Of a stretch of DNA of 64,000 nucleotides, positions 10,411 through 20,969 are shown one piece after another. Origin of the DNA: Liriodendron chinense (lineage: Eukaryota > Streptophyta > Magnoliopsida > Magnoliales > Magnoliaceae); NCBI GenBank assembly GCA_003013855.2, contig ML058507.1, positions 3,968,001-4,032,000 on the forward strand, in the 5' to 3' direction. The translations under genes were made by a program, and so were the position numbers. The number at the start of each line of letters is the position of its first letter. The first letter of the stretch is position 1. The notes beneath the pieces are model-generated. The model made no database searches. It was given only the letters and a program-made list of their open reading frames with translations, and was not told the origin of the DNA.

Positions 10411-12302
10411 TCAAGCTTTCCTCAATCCCATCTGCCTGACGTGAACCTGAAATAGATCTCTAGCTATAGGTTTCGTCATGGATCAGCCATCATCTCCTTG
10501 GTAGGAATGTAGCTGAGGATAACCTTCTTTTCTTTCACTTGATCACGAACGTAATGATACTTTATCTCAATGTGCTTCGATTTCTGGTGGTGTTTGGGAT
10601 CCTTTGCCAAGTCAATGGCCGAGTGTTGTCTATCCTCAACGATATAAGCTAATGTATGCCTGGAACAACACCCAATCCTTGTAGGAATCTGCGAACCCAT
10701 ACACAGTCTTGAACTGCAGCACAACATGCAATGTATTCGGCCTCCATAGATGAAAGTGCCGTGGATGTCTGTTTCTTGCTCGACCAAGAGATAGCTCCCC
10801 CTCCGAGCAAGAAGACATATCCTGAAGTAGACTTTCCCTCGTCGGCGTCATTACCCCAGGCGGCATATGAATATCCTTTGAGCTCGAGACTCGCACCTTC
10901 ATAACACAGCATCAAGTCCTTGGTTCTTCTGAGATAGCGGAATATACGTTTCACGGCTTGCCAATGAGACTGTCCCGGGTTACTTTGGTAACGGCTGACT
11001 ATGCCAACTGCATAGCTTATATCTGGTCTGGTGCAAAGCATAGCATACATTAAGCTGCCTACTACGCTCGCATAAGGTATTGAGGACATTGCCGATTTTT
11101 CAGCTTCTGTCTAGGGACACGATTTCCTGTCTAACTTGGTAGCTTTATCCATAGGGGTTTCAACAGCTTTTGAATTTTCCATCCTAAACCGCTCTAAGAT
11201 CTTCTGTATGTAAGTGGCTTGTGACAAGCATAAGAATCTCCTAGAACGGTTCCTGATGATTTTAACCCCTAGAATAAAGTTGGCTTCACCAAGATCTTTT
11301 ATCTCAAAGTTCGAGAAAAGCCAATCTTTAGACATCATCAACAGTTGCATGTCATTACCAGCTAATAGGATATCGTCTACATATAGAGATAGTATCAAAA
11401 AAGATCTTCCAGACTGTTTCACGTATACACAATGATCTTCTTCACTCATTGTGAATCCAAAAGTGGTGATGGCTAAGTGGAACCTCATGTACCACTGCCT
11501 TGAAGATTGCTTCAACCCATGAATAGATCGTAATAACTTGCAGACTTTCTTTGGATACTTTTTAGTCCACATAACCTATGGGTTGTTGCATGTAAATATC
11601 TTCATCCAAATCACCATTTAAGAAAGCAGTCTTTACATCCATCTGATATAACTGTAAGTCTAAACTTGCGACAATGGACAAGATCATGCGAATTGAGGAA
11701 AATTTTACAATAGGTGAAAAAGTTTCCTCATAATCAACACCTTTTTTTTTTAGTAAAACCTTTTGCAACTAATCTTGCTTTGTACTTGTCCACTGTACCA
11801 TCTGCCTTTCTTTTGATCTTAAGTACCCACTTGTTACCAATTACTTTGCGATTGGAAGGCAGATCTACAAGTTCCCAGACTTTGTTCTTCTCCATGGAGG
11901 CAATCTCCTCGTCTATGGCAGTTACCCAATCAACTGAATTCGGAGATAATAACGCATCCTGATAAGAATTAGGCTCATCATCGTCAACCGCAACACAAGA
12001 GAAAGATTGACCATCGATATCGAAATATCTTCTGGGAATCAAACCTCTTTCACTTCGACGTAACTCAAGAGCCTGCTGAAATGTACTCCCACTGTCCTGA
12101 TGAACTATAGGAGTATCTCCATTTTCAGAAGCAGAACTTCCGCTCTCCTGAGATACATCGGGAATTTCAAAAAGTTCTGTGGAAACCTTTTGTTTCTTTC
12201 GACTGGGGTATTTGTCTTCGACGAAGGTGACGTCCCGAGATTCAATCTCAGTCCATCCTCCACGATCCTCATAAACTAAAACGTATCCCTTTGAGTGATT
12301 GG
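10411..12302 (-). pseudogene. Copia reverse transcriptase and RNase H
   Basis: A linker ending DVTFVEDKYPS leads into the RT: NKVWELVDLP, GNKWVLKIKRKADG, YKARLVAKGF, a frameshift in a run of ten thymines near 11742, then TFSPIVKFSSIR, MDVKTAFLNGDL and the catalytic YVDDILLAGND (about 11375-11343). RNase H follows with GSLMYAMLCTRPDI, SGYVFLLGGGAISW and SSMEAEYIA. A TAG stop lies between the two at about 11113, and a one-base loss near 10478 shifts the last 22 codons. Length and order match intact copia pol. Confidence 0.85.
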
Positions 12303-13391
12303 GTACCTGATAAATACGCACTCAATAGTTTTACTATCAAGTTTACTTCTATGCTGAGTAGGCAATAAAACATATGCTAAAGATCCCCAAGGACATAGGT
12401 CGGCTAGAGAAGGAATCCTCCCAGTCCACATCTCATATGGGGTCTTAGGAACGGATTTAGTTGGGACTCTATTTAGGACGTAGACGGCTGTAAGAAGAGC
12501 GTCTCCCCAGAATGTGGTAGAGAGATTGGCATATGCCATCATCGATCTGACCATGTCCAATAGTGTCCTGTTCCTTCTCTCTGCAACTCCATTTTACTAT
12601 GGAGTATATGCCATAGTGTACTGCCTGATGATGCCAACGTTTGCACAGTATGATTTAAACGTTTCAGATGTATACTCGCCACCTCTATCAGATCTAAGAA
12701 TTTTAATCTTTTTCTCAAGCTGATTTTCAACTTCAGCTTTGCATTTGAGAAAACAATCAAAAGCCTCAGATTTATGTGAGATGAGATACACATATCTATA
12801 GCGCGAGTAATCGTCAATAAATGTGACGAAGTATTGGCATCTATTTCTAGCACGTATATCCGTATGGATTATCTCTAGCAAACCCTTTGACCTAGTCGCT
12901 TTAGGGAATGGTTTCTTAGAAGTCTTCCCGGACACACAATGTTCACAAAATGGAAAATCAACTTTGGATAATGAACCTAACAGACCAGATCTAGCTAGTC
13001 TTGTCATACGGTCCTTTCTAATGTGACCTAACCTCGCGTGCCATTTTAAAGATTCAGATACTACATGTTCATTCGATGTAGCAGACAAAGTAAGAGGTGC
13101 ATTATCATTATCTACATCTAGAATAAATAAATCTGAAATCAAATTTCCCCATGCAAAGATGAGGTTATTTAGTCTTAAAGAAACTCTTGTCCCGAAAAAA
13201 CGAATGTCAAAACCATTAACTAACAATCTAGAAACATAAATTAAATTCCGGCGCATGCCCGGTGCATAAAGAGTATCATGGAGGGTTATTGTGTGCCCTA
13301 CACGCGTACGGAGATGATAAACACCAATCCCTAGCACGTCTTCAGCAGCGTTATTCTCCATATACACCCTGTAGCTCCCTGTGGCTGTAGG
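12303..13391 (-). pseudogene. Copia integrase
   Basis: The GAG_pre-integrase segment with HARLGH and CEHCVSGK (zinc ligands, about 13060-12930) is followed by the catalytic core: IHTDI (first Asp region), FIDDYSRY, and RSDRGGEY (second Asp). The normal TPQQNG motif appears as TP-stop-stop-NG at about 12594: both Gln codons have become TAG and TAA. The catalytic Glu region VAERRNRTLL follows, then WTGRIPSLADL. A frameshift near 12305 separates it from the reverse transcriptase. Confidence 0.85.
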
Positions 13392-13970
13392 TCAAAATTC
13401 CTCGAGTCCTTGACGATCTCGTGTCTCGTGCTTTGTTGCGCCTGAATCCAAAATCCACTCGTTAGATAGGATATCAATGAAAAGGATCTCATAACAAACA
13501 CCTACAAACAAAGTATCTAGTGACTGAGGAATTACCATCTTTTTTTGGGCACACTGACGGGCATAATGGCCGGGATTTCCGCAGACGAAACAGGTGATGT
13601 TTGTCTTTTTAGGTTTCCTCTTTCCTTTCCCCTTCTTGGGATTTGGAGGAGGCGTTGCGGTCTTCTGTTCCTGATTATTCTTCTTCGCCTTCTTGCGAGC
13701 TTTGAACTTTCTCTTGTTAGCTTTCCTGTTGTGGGTTTCTGCTGCAAAAGCCTTGGCCGAACCTAGCTGAATTGCATTCATTTCAACCTCTCGTACCAGA
13801 TGGCCACAAAAGTCTCTGAACGTTGTGATAAAATCAGTATGGTTCATAATCGTTTTGATTTGGGCCCATGATTCGGGTAAGGAACGGTGCATAGCTGTAA
13901 TCTTTTGATTTTCAGTTAATTTGCACCCTACATTCCTCAGGGAGCCTATCATCTGCTCCATCTTACGGAT

Positions 13971-13975
13971 ATGAT
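13971..13975 (+). repeat. Target-site duplication ATGAT, left copy
   Basis: ATGAT before the LTR start at 13976, repeated directly after its end at 15385-15389. Confidence 0.88.
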
Positions 13976-15384
13976 TGTTCGCTCGCCTCAAGTGTAAGGC
14001 TGCGATGTAGTAATAAATCTCGGTAAGACCGAGGTCGACCCACAGGGAAAGAGGTAAACAATTTCAAGTACTCTAATAACTAGAATCTAAGAAGTTTAAG
14101 AAAGTAGTTTTTCACATGAAATAGGAAAATCTGAAAATAAGAAGAACTAGAGCATCAAGGATTTACTTGTAGTAGTCCAATGCCAATCCATTCATCCAAG
14201 TATAACACAGTTAGAATCAAAGTCCTATCTCTCATCTAATTGGAAGATATAACATTCAAGCACAAATAGTCCCACTTAAATCTGGAAATCAGATTTCTAA
14301 TTCTAATGAAGCACATAGAACTTGAACTTGTAGCCTTCGGAGTAACAGCCATGCCTATGGACTATGGCATGCTCAAGGGTTACTACAATTCGAATTCAAA
14401 GAACCCAATCATGGTAATCTCAGAGAATTGCAAGGAACTCATGTCCGGAGCACACAAACTCTCACAAAACTTCTAAAAAACCAAACTTTATTCAAACTAG
14501 AACTTCAAAATCCAAAATTAAGAAAAGGGTACTTGAAATAAAAGAATTAAAGCATTGGAACCAACTACAAATTTCACCTCTAGCTCTAGCTAAGAGGTTA
14601 GCTAAGGAAAAGCATATTAAAACTAGAACTAGAACTAAGAAAAGGAAGAAAAACTAGCTGTAGGAGGCTAGGTAGCCTCCTAGGACTTGAACTCCTTGCT
14701 TCCCACGTCCTTGCTTCTCTGATGACCTAGGAAGAACCCCTAGGTGTCCTTTTATAGCGAAGATGCTCGGTTGCGTCGGAAACATCCAGAAACCGTGTGA
14801 AGTTACACAATGCGCAGTGTTTTTCGGAGTCCCGATTTAGAAAGGACTCTGGTTACGCAGAGCCAACCGGTCTAGACAGGTCGGACTGGCCTTTTCAACC
14901 ATCCAGGGAGTGTAGCCGACCGGTCAAGATCGGTCGGGCTTGTTTTAACAAGATGGACAGCGTGCATAGCCGACCGGTCAAGACCGGTCGGTCTTCATTC
15001 TAACCTCCAGTGTACATGGCCGACCGGTCAAGACCGGTCGGTCTACTCTTCACTTTGATCAGCAAACGTGGCTGACCGGTCAAGACCGGTCTGGCTCCTC
15101 TGGCCGACCGGTCAGGACCGGTCGGACCCTCTTCACTTTGTTCTTCTTTCTTTCTTTTCTCCTCTTTTTTTCTTCTTTCTCTTATCCTTGCTTTCTTCTT
15201 TCTTCGGTCCTCTTTCGTCCTTCATCCAATAGCTCCAAATGTTTTCTTTTAATCCCTAATTGAATAAAGTCCGCTCTCATCCCCTATATCACAAAACATG
15301 TGTTAGATGGGCCTTTAAATCATGAAAATCATGCAAACCATGTCATGAAATGGGCAATGCAGTGTATAAATTGGAGGTTCAACA
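13976..15384 (-). repeat. Solo LTR (family A) inside copia gag
   Basis: Starts TGTTCGCTCGCCTCAAGTGTA and ends GGTTCAACA, about 1.4 kb, and is flanked by the 5-bp duplication ATGAT (13971-13975 and 15385-15389). No internal region is attached, so it is a solo LTR left by recombination between two LTRs. Removing it rejoins copia gag in sense. Of the copies here it is closest to that at 2168-3765, judged by its GACCGGTC repeat block. Confidence 0.9.
14865..15120. repeat. 52-bp repeats with GACCGGTC palindromes in the solo LTR
   Basis: GACCGGTC starts at 14918, 14972, 15022, 15074 and 15106, with a damaged copy at 14865. Spacing is 50-54 bp with a last step of 32 bp, the same pattern as in the LTR at 3248-3495. 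Most are paired as GACCGGTC-AA-GACCGGTC. The spacers between them are poorly conserved. Confidence 0.85.
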
Positions 15385-15798
15385 ATGATCCTTAATGGGG
15401 CAACCTACTGGCATCCTGTATTCTTGGAACTCTAATTCCATTGCCCGAACCTTTGAATCTGACATCTGCTTATAGGCATTAGTCAGTGCATCACAGATCC
15501 CCTTAGTGGTTTCATGCACTTCATACGTGGGTATGAGTTCTTTGTGCATTGTGCTAATCAAAACATTACGGGCGGAGCGATTTTGTTTACGCCATTTGTT
15601 ATAGCGATTCATCGCAGTCCTATGTTCACCTAGATTTCCATTTTCAGCCAATATGGGTTCCTCTTGAACTCCATCCAGAGTGTGCGAAATGTCATCTTCG
15701 TCCAGAAGGCTTCGCACTGCGCGGGACCAGTCTTCGTAGTTGTTGCCATCGAAATGTTGTCCTTTTAGTTGATCAGCGATCAATGCTTTAGAGGCCAT

Positions 15799-17275
15799 CT
15801 CTACATCGCATCATGTATCACTACTTAGCTATGATCTAAAGTATTGGCACTAATCATCAGAATTTCTACTGGTTATTCAAACTTTTAAGTTTATAAAAGT
15901 ATGCAATCCATCTTATAAGGGATCTGAAAGCCTACATACTTGTATGGGTAGTGCAGATCAATCAAGTTCTCTAAATAAAATGAAATTGATGCTTTTACGA
16001 CTATCTATTTGTATAACTTACAACTCACCATTATGGGTTTATGCATCGTTTAGGGAAGGAATGAAACTCCCACTTAGGTTATGCACAACCTTGGGATAAG
16101 AGTTCTATATTCTAATGAAAGTAGGGCTAAATTTTAATCATATGAAGATTAAAGCCAAAATGAATAAATCATTAGATTAAAGAAAACTATCATGATTATT
16201 GATCATATATAAGAAGTTCTACGATTAAAGGACAATATAATCACCCCATTGATCGTGTCCATTCATGATGGATCCGATCATTACCATTAATGTTCACCAT
16301 TGATGATGGATCCTCTCATCAATGTTGATCATCATAGTTGATGATGGTTCCGTTCATTTGTGGACCCGTGATCAATAGTAATCGTATGGATATTTATCAT
16401 GATCTTCATTCACTTTTACTTTTACATTCACTTTTATCATGATCAATAGTAATCGTATGGATATTTATCATGATCTTCATTCACTTTTACACATATTTAA
16501 TAATGCATGCACATATACATTAAGTAATCAAAAGATATTTGGAGACAGAAAAATCCATAATTTAAATTATATGCTTTCATTTTAATACATACATCAATCA
16601 TCATGGTAATTTTAGATTTGGACTGTTAATCATAAAAACGGACCACACCATCAGTTAGATATTGTCGAAAAACCCCAAGTCACTTTCCATTACTTTGTCT
16701 AAATCAGTCCATAAATGGCCGATTAAAGGCCCTTTCACAAGATACACTTAATCTTGAAAGGAAGTGAATTAGGCTTCTAATTCGGCCCATCTCAATTTTT
16801 TTGGACATAATATTGGGATCTGTGGGTTGTCCAATCATATGTGGATATCTCATAATGGTCCTACAATTTTTGTCCCTAATTATGGATATTAATGGTATTA
16901 TAAAAAAATTATGATAATTTTTAATTGTTATTAACTCATATTTTGAGCTCATTTGTGATTACTGGCTAGAGTTAGCACTTATTAATAATCATAAACTAGA
17001 TGTATTATTTAATCAATTCTAAGCTATTATTATAAATGGGCTTAAAAATGGGTAATTCATAATGAGCCCAATATACCAATTTATAGGACCATATCTTTGG
17101 CCCAATTTTCTCAAGTGGTAGCCCAAAAGGATAGGCTCATTTTCTTTCTCCAAACCAGGCCCAAAAGGCCCATTGCCAAGCCAAGCCAAAAGGCCCATTT
17201 TCAATCTCCAGCCCTGGCCCATAAAGGGCCATCTCCCCTTTCTTCTTCTCCAGCATTAGGGTTTTAAAAAATTCA
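15799..17275. other. AT-rich non-coding stretch upstream of copia gag
   Basis: No gene is recognised. A copia-like AAGTGGGAG tract occurs on the minus strand near 16050-16062, so part may be remnant copia sequence of another copy. A 49-bp direct duplication begins at 16370 and 16441 (period 71). From 17040 the text is rich in GGGCC/GGCCC words. Confidence 0.4.
16370..16489 (+). repeat. Short direct duplication, period 71
   Basis: GATCAATAGTAATCGTATGG and the bases after it occur at 16370 and again at 16441, identical over about 49 bp. Confidence 0.85.
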
Positions 17276-17441
17276 ATGGCTACCTTTGTAAAGAAAGAAA
17301 GTTGGCCAGAGATCCGGCCATGGTTGCCGCTGCCATTCCCTTCTTGGGCGGCTTCAATGGGCGGCGGATGTCCAAGGCCAGAGGTGGAAGCGGCGGTAGC
17401 GGCGGCATGCGCTGCTGCTGCTGCTGCGGTAGTGTCGGGCA

Positions 17442-17442
<1 letters not shown>

Positions 17443-17492
<50 letters not shown>
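17443..17492 (+). repeat. (GA)n microsatellite
   Basis: About 25 uninterrupted GA dinucleotides; a second, shorter GA run follows near 17593-17615. Confidence 0.95.
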
Positions 17493-17495
<3 letters not shown>

Positions 17496-17643
17496 TGCCG
17501 CTGCTTGGACTGCCGTTGGCGTCGACGGTGATCGATGGCCAGTGCTGTTACTGCGGCAGCGGCGGCCAAGCGGCTGGGCTGGGAAAACGGGAGATCGAGA
17601 GAGAGAGAGAGAGAGCAGTAGCCCCTGCCATACTACTGCCAGT

Positions 17644-17720
17644 GGCGGCTGCTGTTGCTACCGGCGGCTGCTGTTGCTACCGGCGGCTGCTGTTGCTACC
17701 GGCGGCTGCTGCTGCTATCG
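17644..17720 (+). repeat. 19-bp tandem repeat, (GGCGGCTGCTGTTGCTACC)n
   Basis: Three near-perfect 19-bp units followed by a degraded fourth (GGCGGCTGCTGCTGCTATC). Further CTG-rich sequence continues to about 17780. Confidence 0.9.
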
Positions 17721-17827
17721 GCTGTGGCTGTTGCTACCGGCTGCGGCGGTGGCCATTGTTGCTGCTGCTGCTGGAAGTGGTGGCGGCCGTGGCTGCCACT
17801 TGTTTTCAACACATGAGCGACGCTTGA

Positions 17828-18054
17828 AGGCCCCAGCAGCAAGCTACTTTGCTAGACCCTCCCCCACAAGAAATTAATCTAATATCATGTGGTCCTATGG
17901 GCCACGTATCAGATATAAAACTGATAAGATGGTAACATATGCCCAGACCATAGGCCCACCTAAATGTATGCTTTGTATATCTATGCTATTCATATATTTT
18001 GCCAACAGTGTAAATATATAAAATATACATTGAATTGTTATCATCTGATTTTTA
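17828..18054. other. Non-coding stretch at the right edge of the inserted block
   Basis: No recognised feature. LTR sequence resumes at about 18055 with TCCAGCGAGTTTTTATAAAT. No duplication pairing this edge with 8757 could be seen. Confidence 0.4.
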
Positions 18055-18560
18055 CTGTCCAGCGAGTTTTTATAAATTCCATCAATTTTTATTTAAGGAC
18101 CGGTCGCACGACCGATCTGAGGTGTGGACGACCGGTCACACGACCGGTCTCAAAACTGCAGAATCTGTCCAGAGAGTTTATGTGTTTCTGGACTACTCTC
18201 GACCTGTCTGGCGACCGGTCGGGCTACCGGTCTAAGATGAGAAAAACAGTCCAAAAAAATACACTGTCGACCTGTCTGGCGACCGGTCTAGCGACCGGTC
18301 TACAGACAGGTCTAAGCACAAAATTTCAGATTTTCTTCATCATCTCTTCTCTCTCTTTCTTGCTTCTTTCTTCCACCTTTCGGCACTTATTCTATTGATC
18401 TTCAATGCATACAAAGTGACTGTTTTAACCATGAATTGGTGAAGTCTCCTTCTCATTCCTACACTCACAAATCCATGCATTAGATTAGTCTTTAAATCAT
18501 GAAACCATGCATAATGAGTGATGAATTGGGGTTAGAATATGCACAATTAAGAGCTCAACA
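18055..18560 (-). repeat. Left (3') LTR of the TR-GAG-like element, inner part
   Basis: Matches 24369-24863, including the run of GACCGGTC-type motifs and the end GAGCTCAACA at 18551-18560. Together with 7627-8757 it makes up the 3' LTR. Confidence 0.85.
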
Positions 18561-18573
18561 CACCCCCAACTAG
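18561..18573 (-). other. Polypurine tract of the TR-GAG-like element
   Basis: Minus strand CTAGTTGGGGGTG lies immediately before the LTR start TGTTGAGCTC, the expected plus-strand primer. The copy at 3766-3780 has the same layout. Confidence 0.75.
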
Positions 18574-19718
18574 TATTTTGCTAGTCTCGAGCAAAACATG
18601 CGTGAAACAAGTTTCATTCTCCAAAACCCAACTCTCCTCTAGAAACTATTCTTTTATACATTCCAAGACACACAAGCATAAAATCAGAGAAATTAGGTGA
18701 TAGAGGTTGAAACCTTAAACTCTCAGAACATAATACGTGTTTATATGAAATTCCCGCTGATTGATTGATAAATAGAAGAACTTGATCAAATTCAACCTAG
18801 TGTGCATAGTGAAAGTTCATCTCATGAGTTTCCGGGATTATCTTCTTCATAGATCAACTAAACTATAGATCTCAAGGTGTATAGAGCAACAACAAGCCTA
18901 TGACAGGAATTTGCCTTACCGTCCTTCCGACGGCTTTCACACTACGTCCCATTTCTGGCTTTGGTTACGGGTAGACCATCCCCCGGTTGGTAGTAGGTAG
19001 CCCTAATCAGAATTTCCACCATTTTTCCATCATTCCCATTTTCATCCTTCCTTTGCCCTTTTCTTTTACATTAGATAGGATTTTTAGAAATCCATATCTT
19101 TCGTTATTTTCCATGGACAAGGATGGACAAAGTACCCCGGCTTGGTTTCTCAATACCTTAAATCAAGGTTTAGTTAATCCATAAATCACATAGTCCTTTC
19201 AAATCATGAAAATCGTGTAATGTGAACTAGGTGCAAAAGGTGTTCAAATTTTCTATCAATCATAAAAATAGGTGAATTCACATATAAAATCATTATATTA
19301 AGAGAAGTTGAAAGCTTGCAACATCCCTCACTTCGTATCTCCTTTTCTTATACTTATATCATCTCGAATGCATAGAATCAAAGTTTTCTAAAAAAGTTTT
19401 GAATTTTAGAAAAATTAAAAAATTTCTACATCATTGCTTGAAATGTCACAAAAGCTAGTAGATTCATGTAAGGAATCTCTCACCCTCCAACCAAAACTTT
19501 ACATTGTCCTCAATGTAAGAAAATATACAATGAATGCAACACATGAGAGCAATGACAAAATAAAAGGGAGTGAGAAAGAGAGATATCACCTGAGGCATAT
19601 ATTTCATGGCAAGATTAGCTTTTGGAGATAGAGTACTTCACAACTAAATCAACTGATCAAAGCAAATCCTAATGGGATATCATTCTTGAAAAAATATTTA
19701 AAATCATCCTCCGTCAAA
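18574..19718 (-). other. 3' non-coding region of the TR-GAG-like element
   Basis: About 1.1 kb without a convincing frame. The first 700 bp are similar to 3780-4485, so this is a conserved part of the family rather than random sequence. It shows no RT or integrase text in any frame. Confidence 0.6.
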
Positions 19719-20030
19719 CTAGGAGGTTAATCTCAACAACTCATCCAAAAGCATAAAGGCAAGCAGAATCATTAGATGGATCAAAAGGTTTCGCAGTAGA
19801 GTCATCCAATATCCTTCTTTACAATATACATGTGTGTGAGTGATCCAGATAACCCACTGAAAATCCCAAAAAGGAATTTCAGCGGTTTCCTTAATATTTT
19901 CACCACATGTATAAGAGGAGACATCATCATATTTATCAGAAAAAATATGTCTCCATTCAGATTTTCCTGGGCATTGGTATTGTAAATATGGATCATCATA
20001 GGGTTGGTGGAGTTCGGTATCATGATCCAC
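19719..20030 (-). CDS. Unassigned frame after the protease
   Basis: An open frame of 103 codons starting with an Asp/Pro/Tyr-rich stretch (YDDPYLQYQCPGKSEW) and ending in a hydrophobic segment (about residues 76-98, LLRNLLIHLMILLAFMLL). It overlaps the end of the protease frame. No RT motif is present. It may be a remnant of the gag-pol linker or chance. Confidence 0.25.
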   Translation of the reverse strand: MDHDTELHQPYDDPYLQYQCPGKSEWRHIFSDKYDDVSSYTCGENIKETAEIPFWDFQWVIWITHTHVYCKEGYWMTLLRNLLIHLMILLAFMLLDELLRLTS

Positions 20031-20969
20031 AAAGGTGTGGGGATATGAATTGATTTCTCAGCACAACAAGGTGTTGTTTCCACATTCTTCGGCTAGCGTC
20101 ATATGCCGATACCGACTCGAAAAGTGTGACCATATCCCTTATCATATCATCGTTTTCATCAAGGGAGTAAGTCATATCTTTATCTAAGTGACAGGAGTAA
20201 AAAGGTGAGAGGGACTCATTTTCTACAATAGAATTGATCATGTTTATTTCGTGGACCTCCTCATCTTCATCCTCTTGTTGGTTGTCAATATTGAAAGCAT
20301 TCAACTCAATCGTTATATTGCCAAAAGACATTTGTATGACCCCACTCCTACAATTTATGATAGCGTTTAATGTAGCTAGGAATGGGCGGCCAAGTATGAC
20401 AGGAATTTGAGGGCCAATATTAACCATGGGTTATGTGTCTAAGACAATAAAGTCCACCGGGTAGTAGACTTTGTCAACTTGGACAAGGACGTCCTATATC
20501 ACCCCTCTCGGAATACGAATCGATCGGTCAGCAAGTTGTAATGTGGTTTTGGTGGGTTTTAATTCACCTAAACTCAATTGTTCATAGACTGAAAAGGGAA
20601 TTAAGTTCACATTTGCTCCTAGATCAAGTAAAGCATGTTTCACCCAGTAGTCTCCAATCACACATGATATTGTCGGACAACCGAGGTCTTTGCATTTCTT
20701 GAGTATCCCGTGATTAATAATGGCACTTACATTCTCTGTCAAAAATGCCTTCTTTTGCACATGTATTTTTCTCTTTTAAGAATTTAACATATGATGGTAT
20801 TTGTTTAATTGCATCCAACAATGGGATGTTGATTTTGACTTGCTTGAAAACCTCCAAAAATTCCTAATATTTATCTTGAGGTTTGGCTACAATCAAGCGT
20901 TGGGGGAATGGAGCAATGGGCCTATATTCTTTCAATGGCTCTTTTTCATTCATGGCGGTGTTAGGTCCA
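20020..20969 (-). pseudogene. Gypsy-type Asp protease (Athila/Tat-like)
   Basis: The lead-in FPQRLIVAKPQDKY-stop-EFLEVFKQVKINIP and YVKFLKREK is that usually found before the protease in Athila/Tat elements. The retropepsin core follows: ALLDLGANVNLIPFSVYEQL, with the catalytic DTG/DSG changed to DLG, then KPTKTTLQLADRS and, after a stop near 20432, VILGRPFLATLNAII (flap and C-terminal motif). An acidic stretch (EDEDEEVHEI) ends the conserved part. Stops and frameshifts occur near 20770, 20880 and 20430. Confidence 0.8.

Larger units (their letters stand above)
10411..15798 (-). mobile_element. Ty1/copia retrotransposon, internal coding region
   Basis: Gag, protease, integrase, reverse transcriptase and RNase H follow in the copia order on the minus strand. 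The start is ATG at 15798 and the stop TGA at 10413-10411 after the ending QMGLRKA. A solo LTR (13976-15384) splits gag. The whole sits in the break of the TR-GAG-like element's left LTR. At least five stops and three frameshifts are visible, so it is dead. No clear tRNA-Met primer site was found upstream of the start, and flanking LTRs do not pair. Confidence 0.85.
13392..15798 (-). pseudogene. Copia gag (UBN2, zinc knuckle) and protease start, split by a solo LTR
   Basis: The gag N-terminus (15798-15390, MASKALIADQLKGQHFDG...) belongs to the UBN2/gag family of copia. It continues across the LTR insertion at 13975 with HIRKMEQMIGSL and KSWAQI-like text (PESWAQIKTI). A basic Lys-rich stretch follows, then the zinc knuckle CFVCGNPGHYARQC (about 13600-13556) and the protease active site WILDSGATKH (about 13455-13425). 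A TGA stop near 13390 interrupts the frame before the integrase. Gag packages the RNA and the Asp protease cuts the polyprotein. The solo LTR insertion alone would have ended expression. Confidence 0.85.
17276..17827 (+). other. GC-rich, low-complexity open stretch with simple repeats; doubtful gene
   Basis: An open frame of 183 codons begins ATGGCTACC at 17276 after a leader-like AGCATTAGGGTTTTAAAA. The protein would be mostly Ala, Leu and Cys runs with an (Arg-Glu)n tract encoded by a GA run, and overlapping frames are equally open. This points to simple-sequence expansion rather than a conserved protein. It contains (AG)n at 17443-17492, a shorter GA run near 17593-17615, and 19-bp repeats at 17644-17720. 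Confidence 0.35.

Noticed and set aside
17276..17877. Two overlapping plus-strand frames of 183 and 191 codons as host genes
   Set aside because: Both owe their length to GA and CTG repeats; residues are Ala/Leu/Cys or Arg-Glu runs without a family signature.
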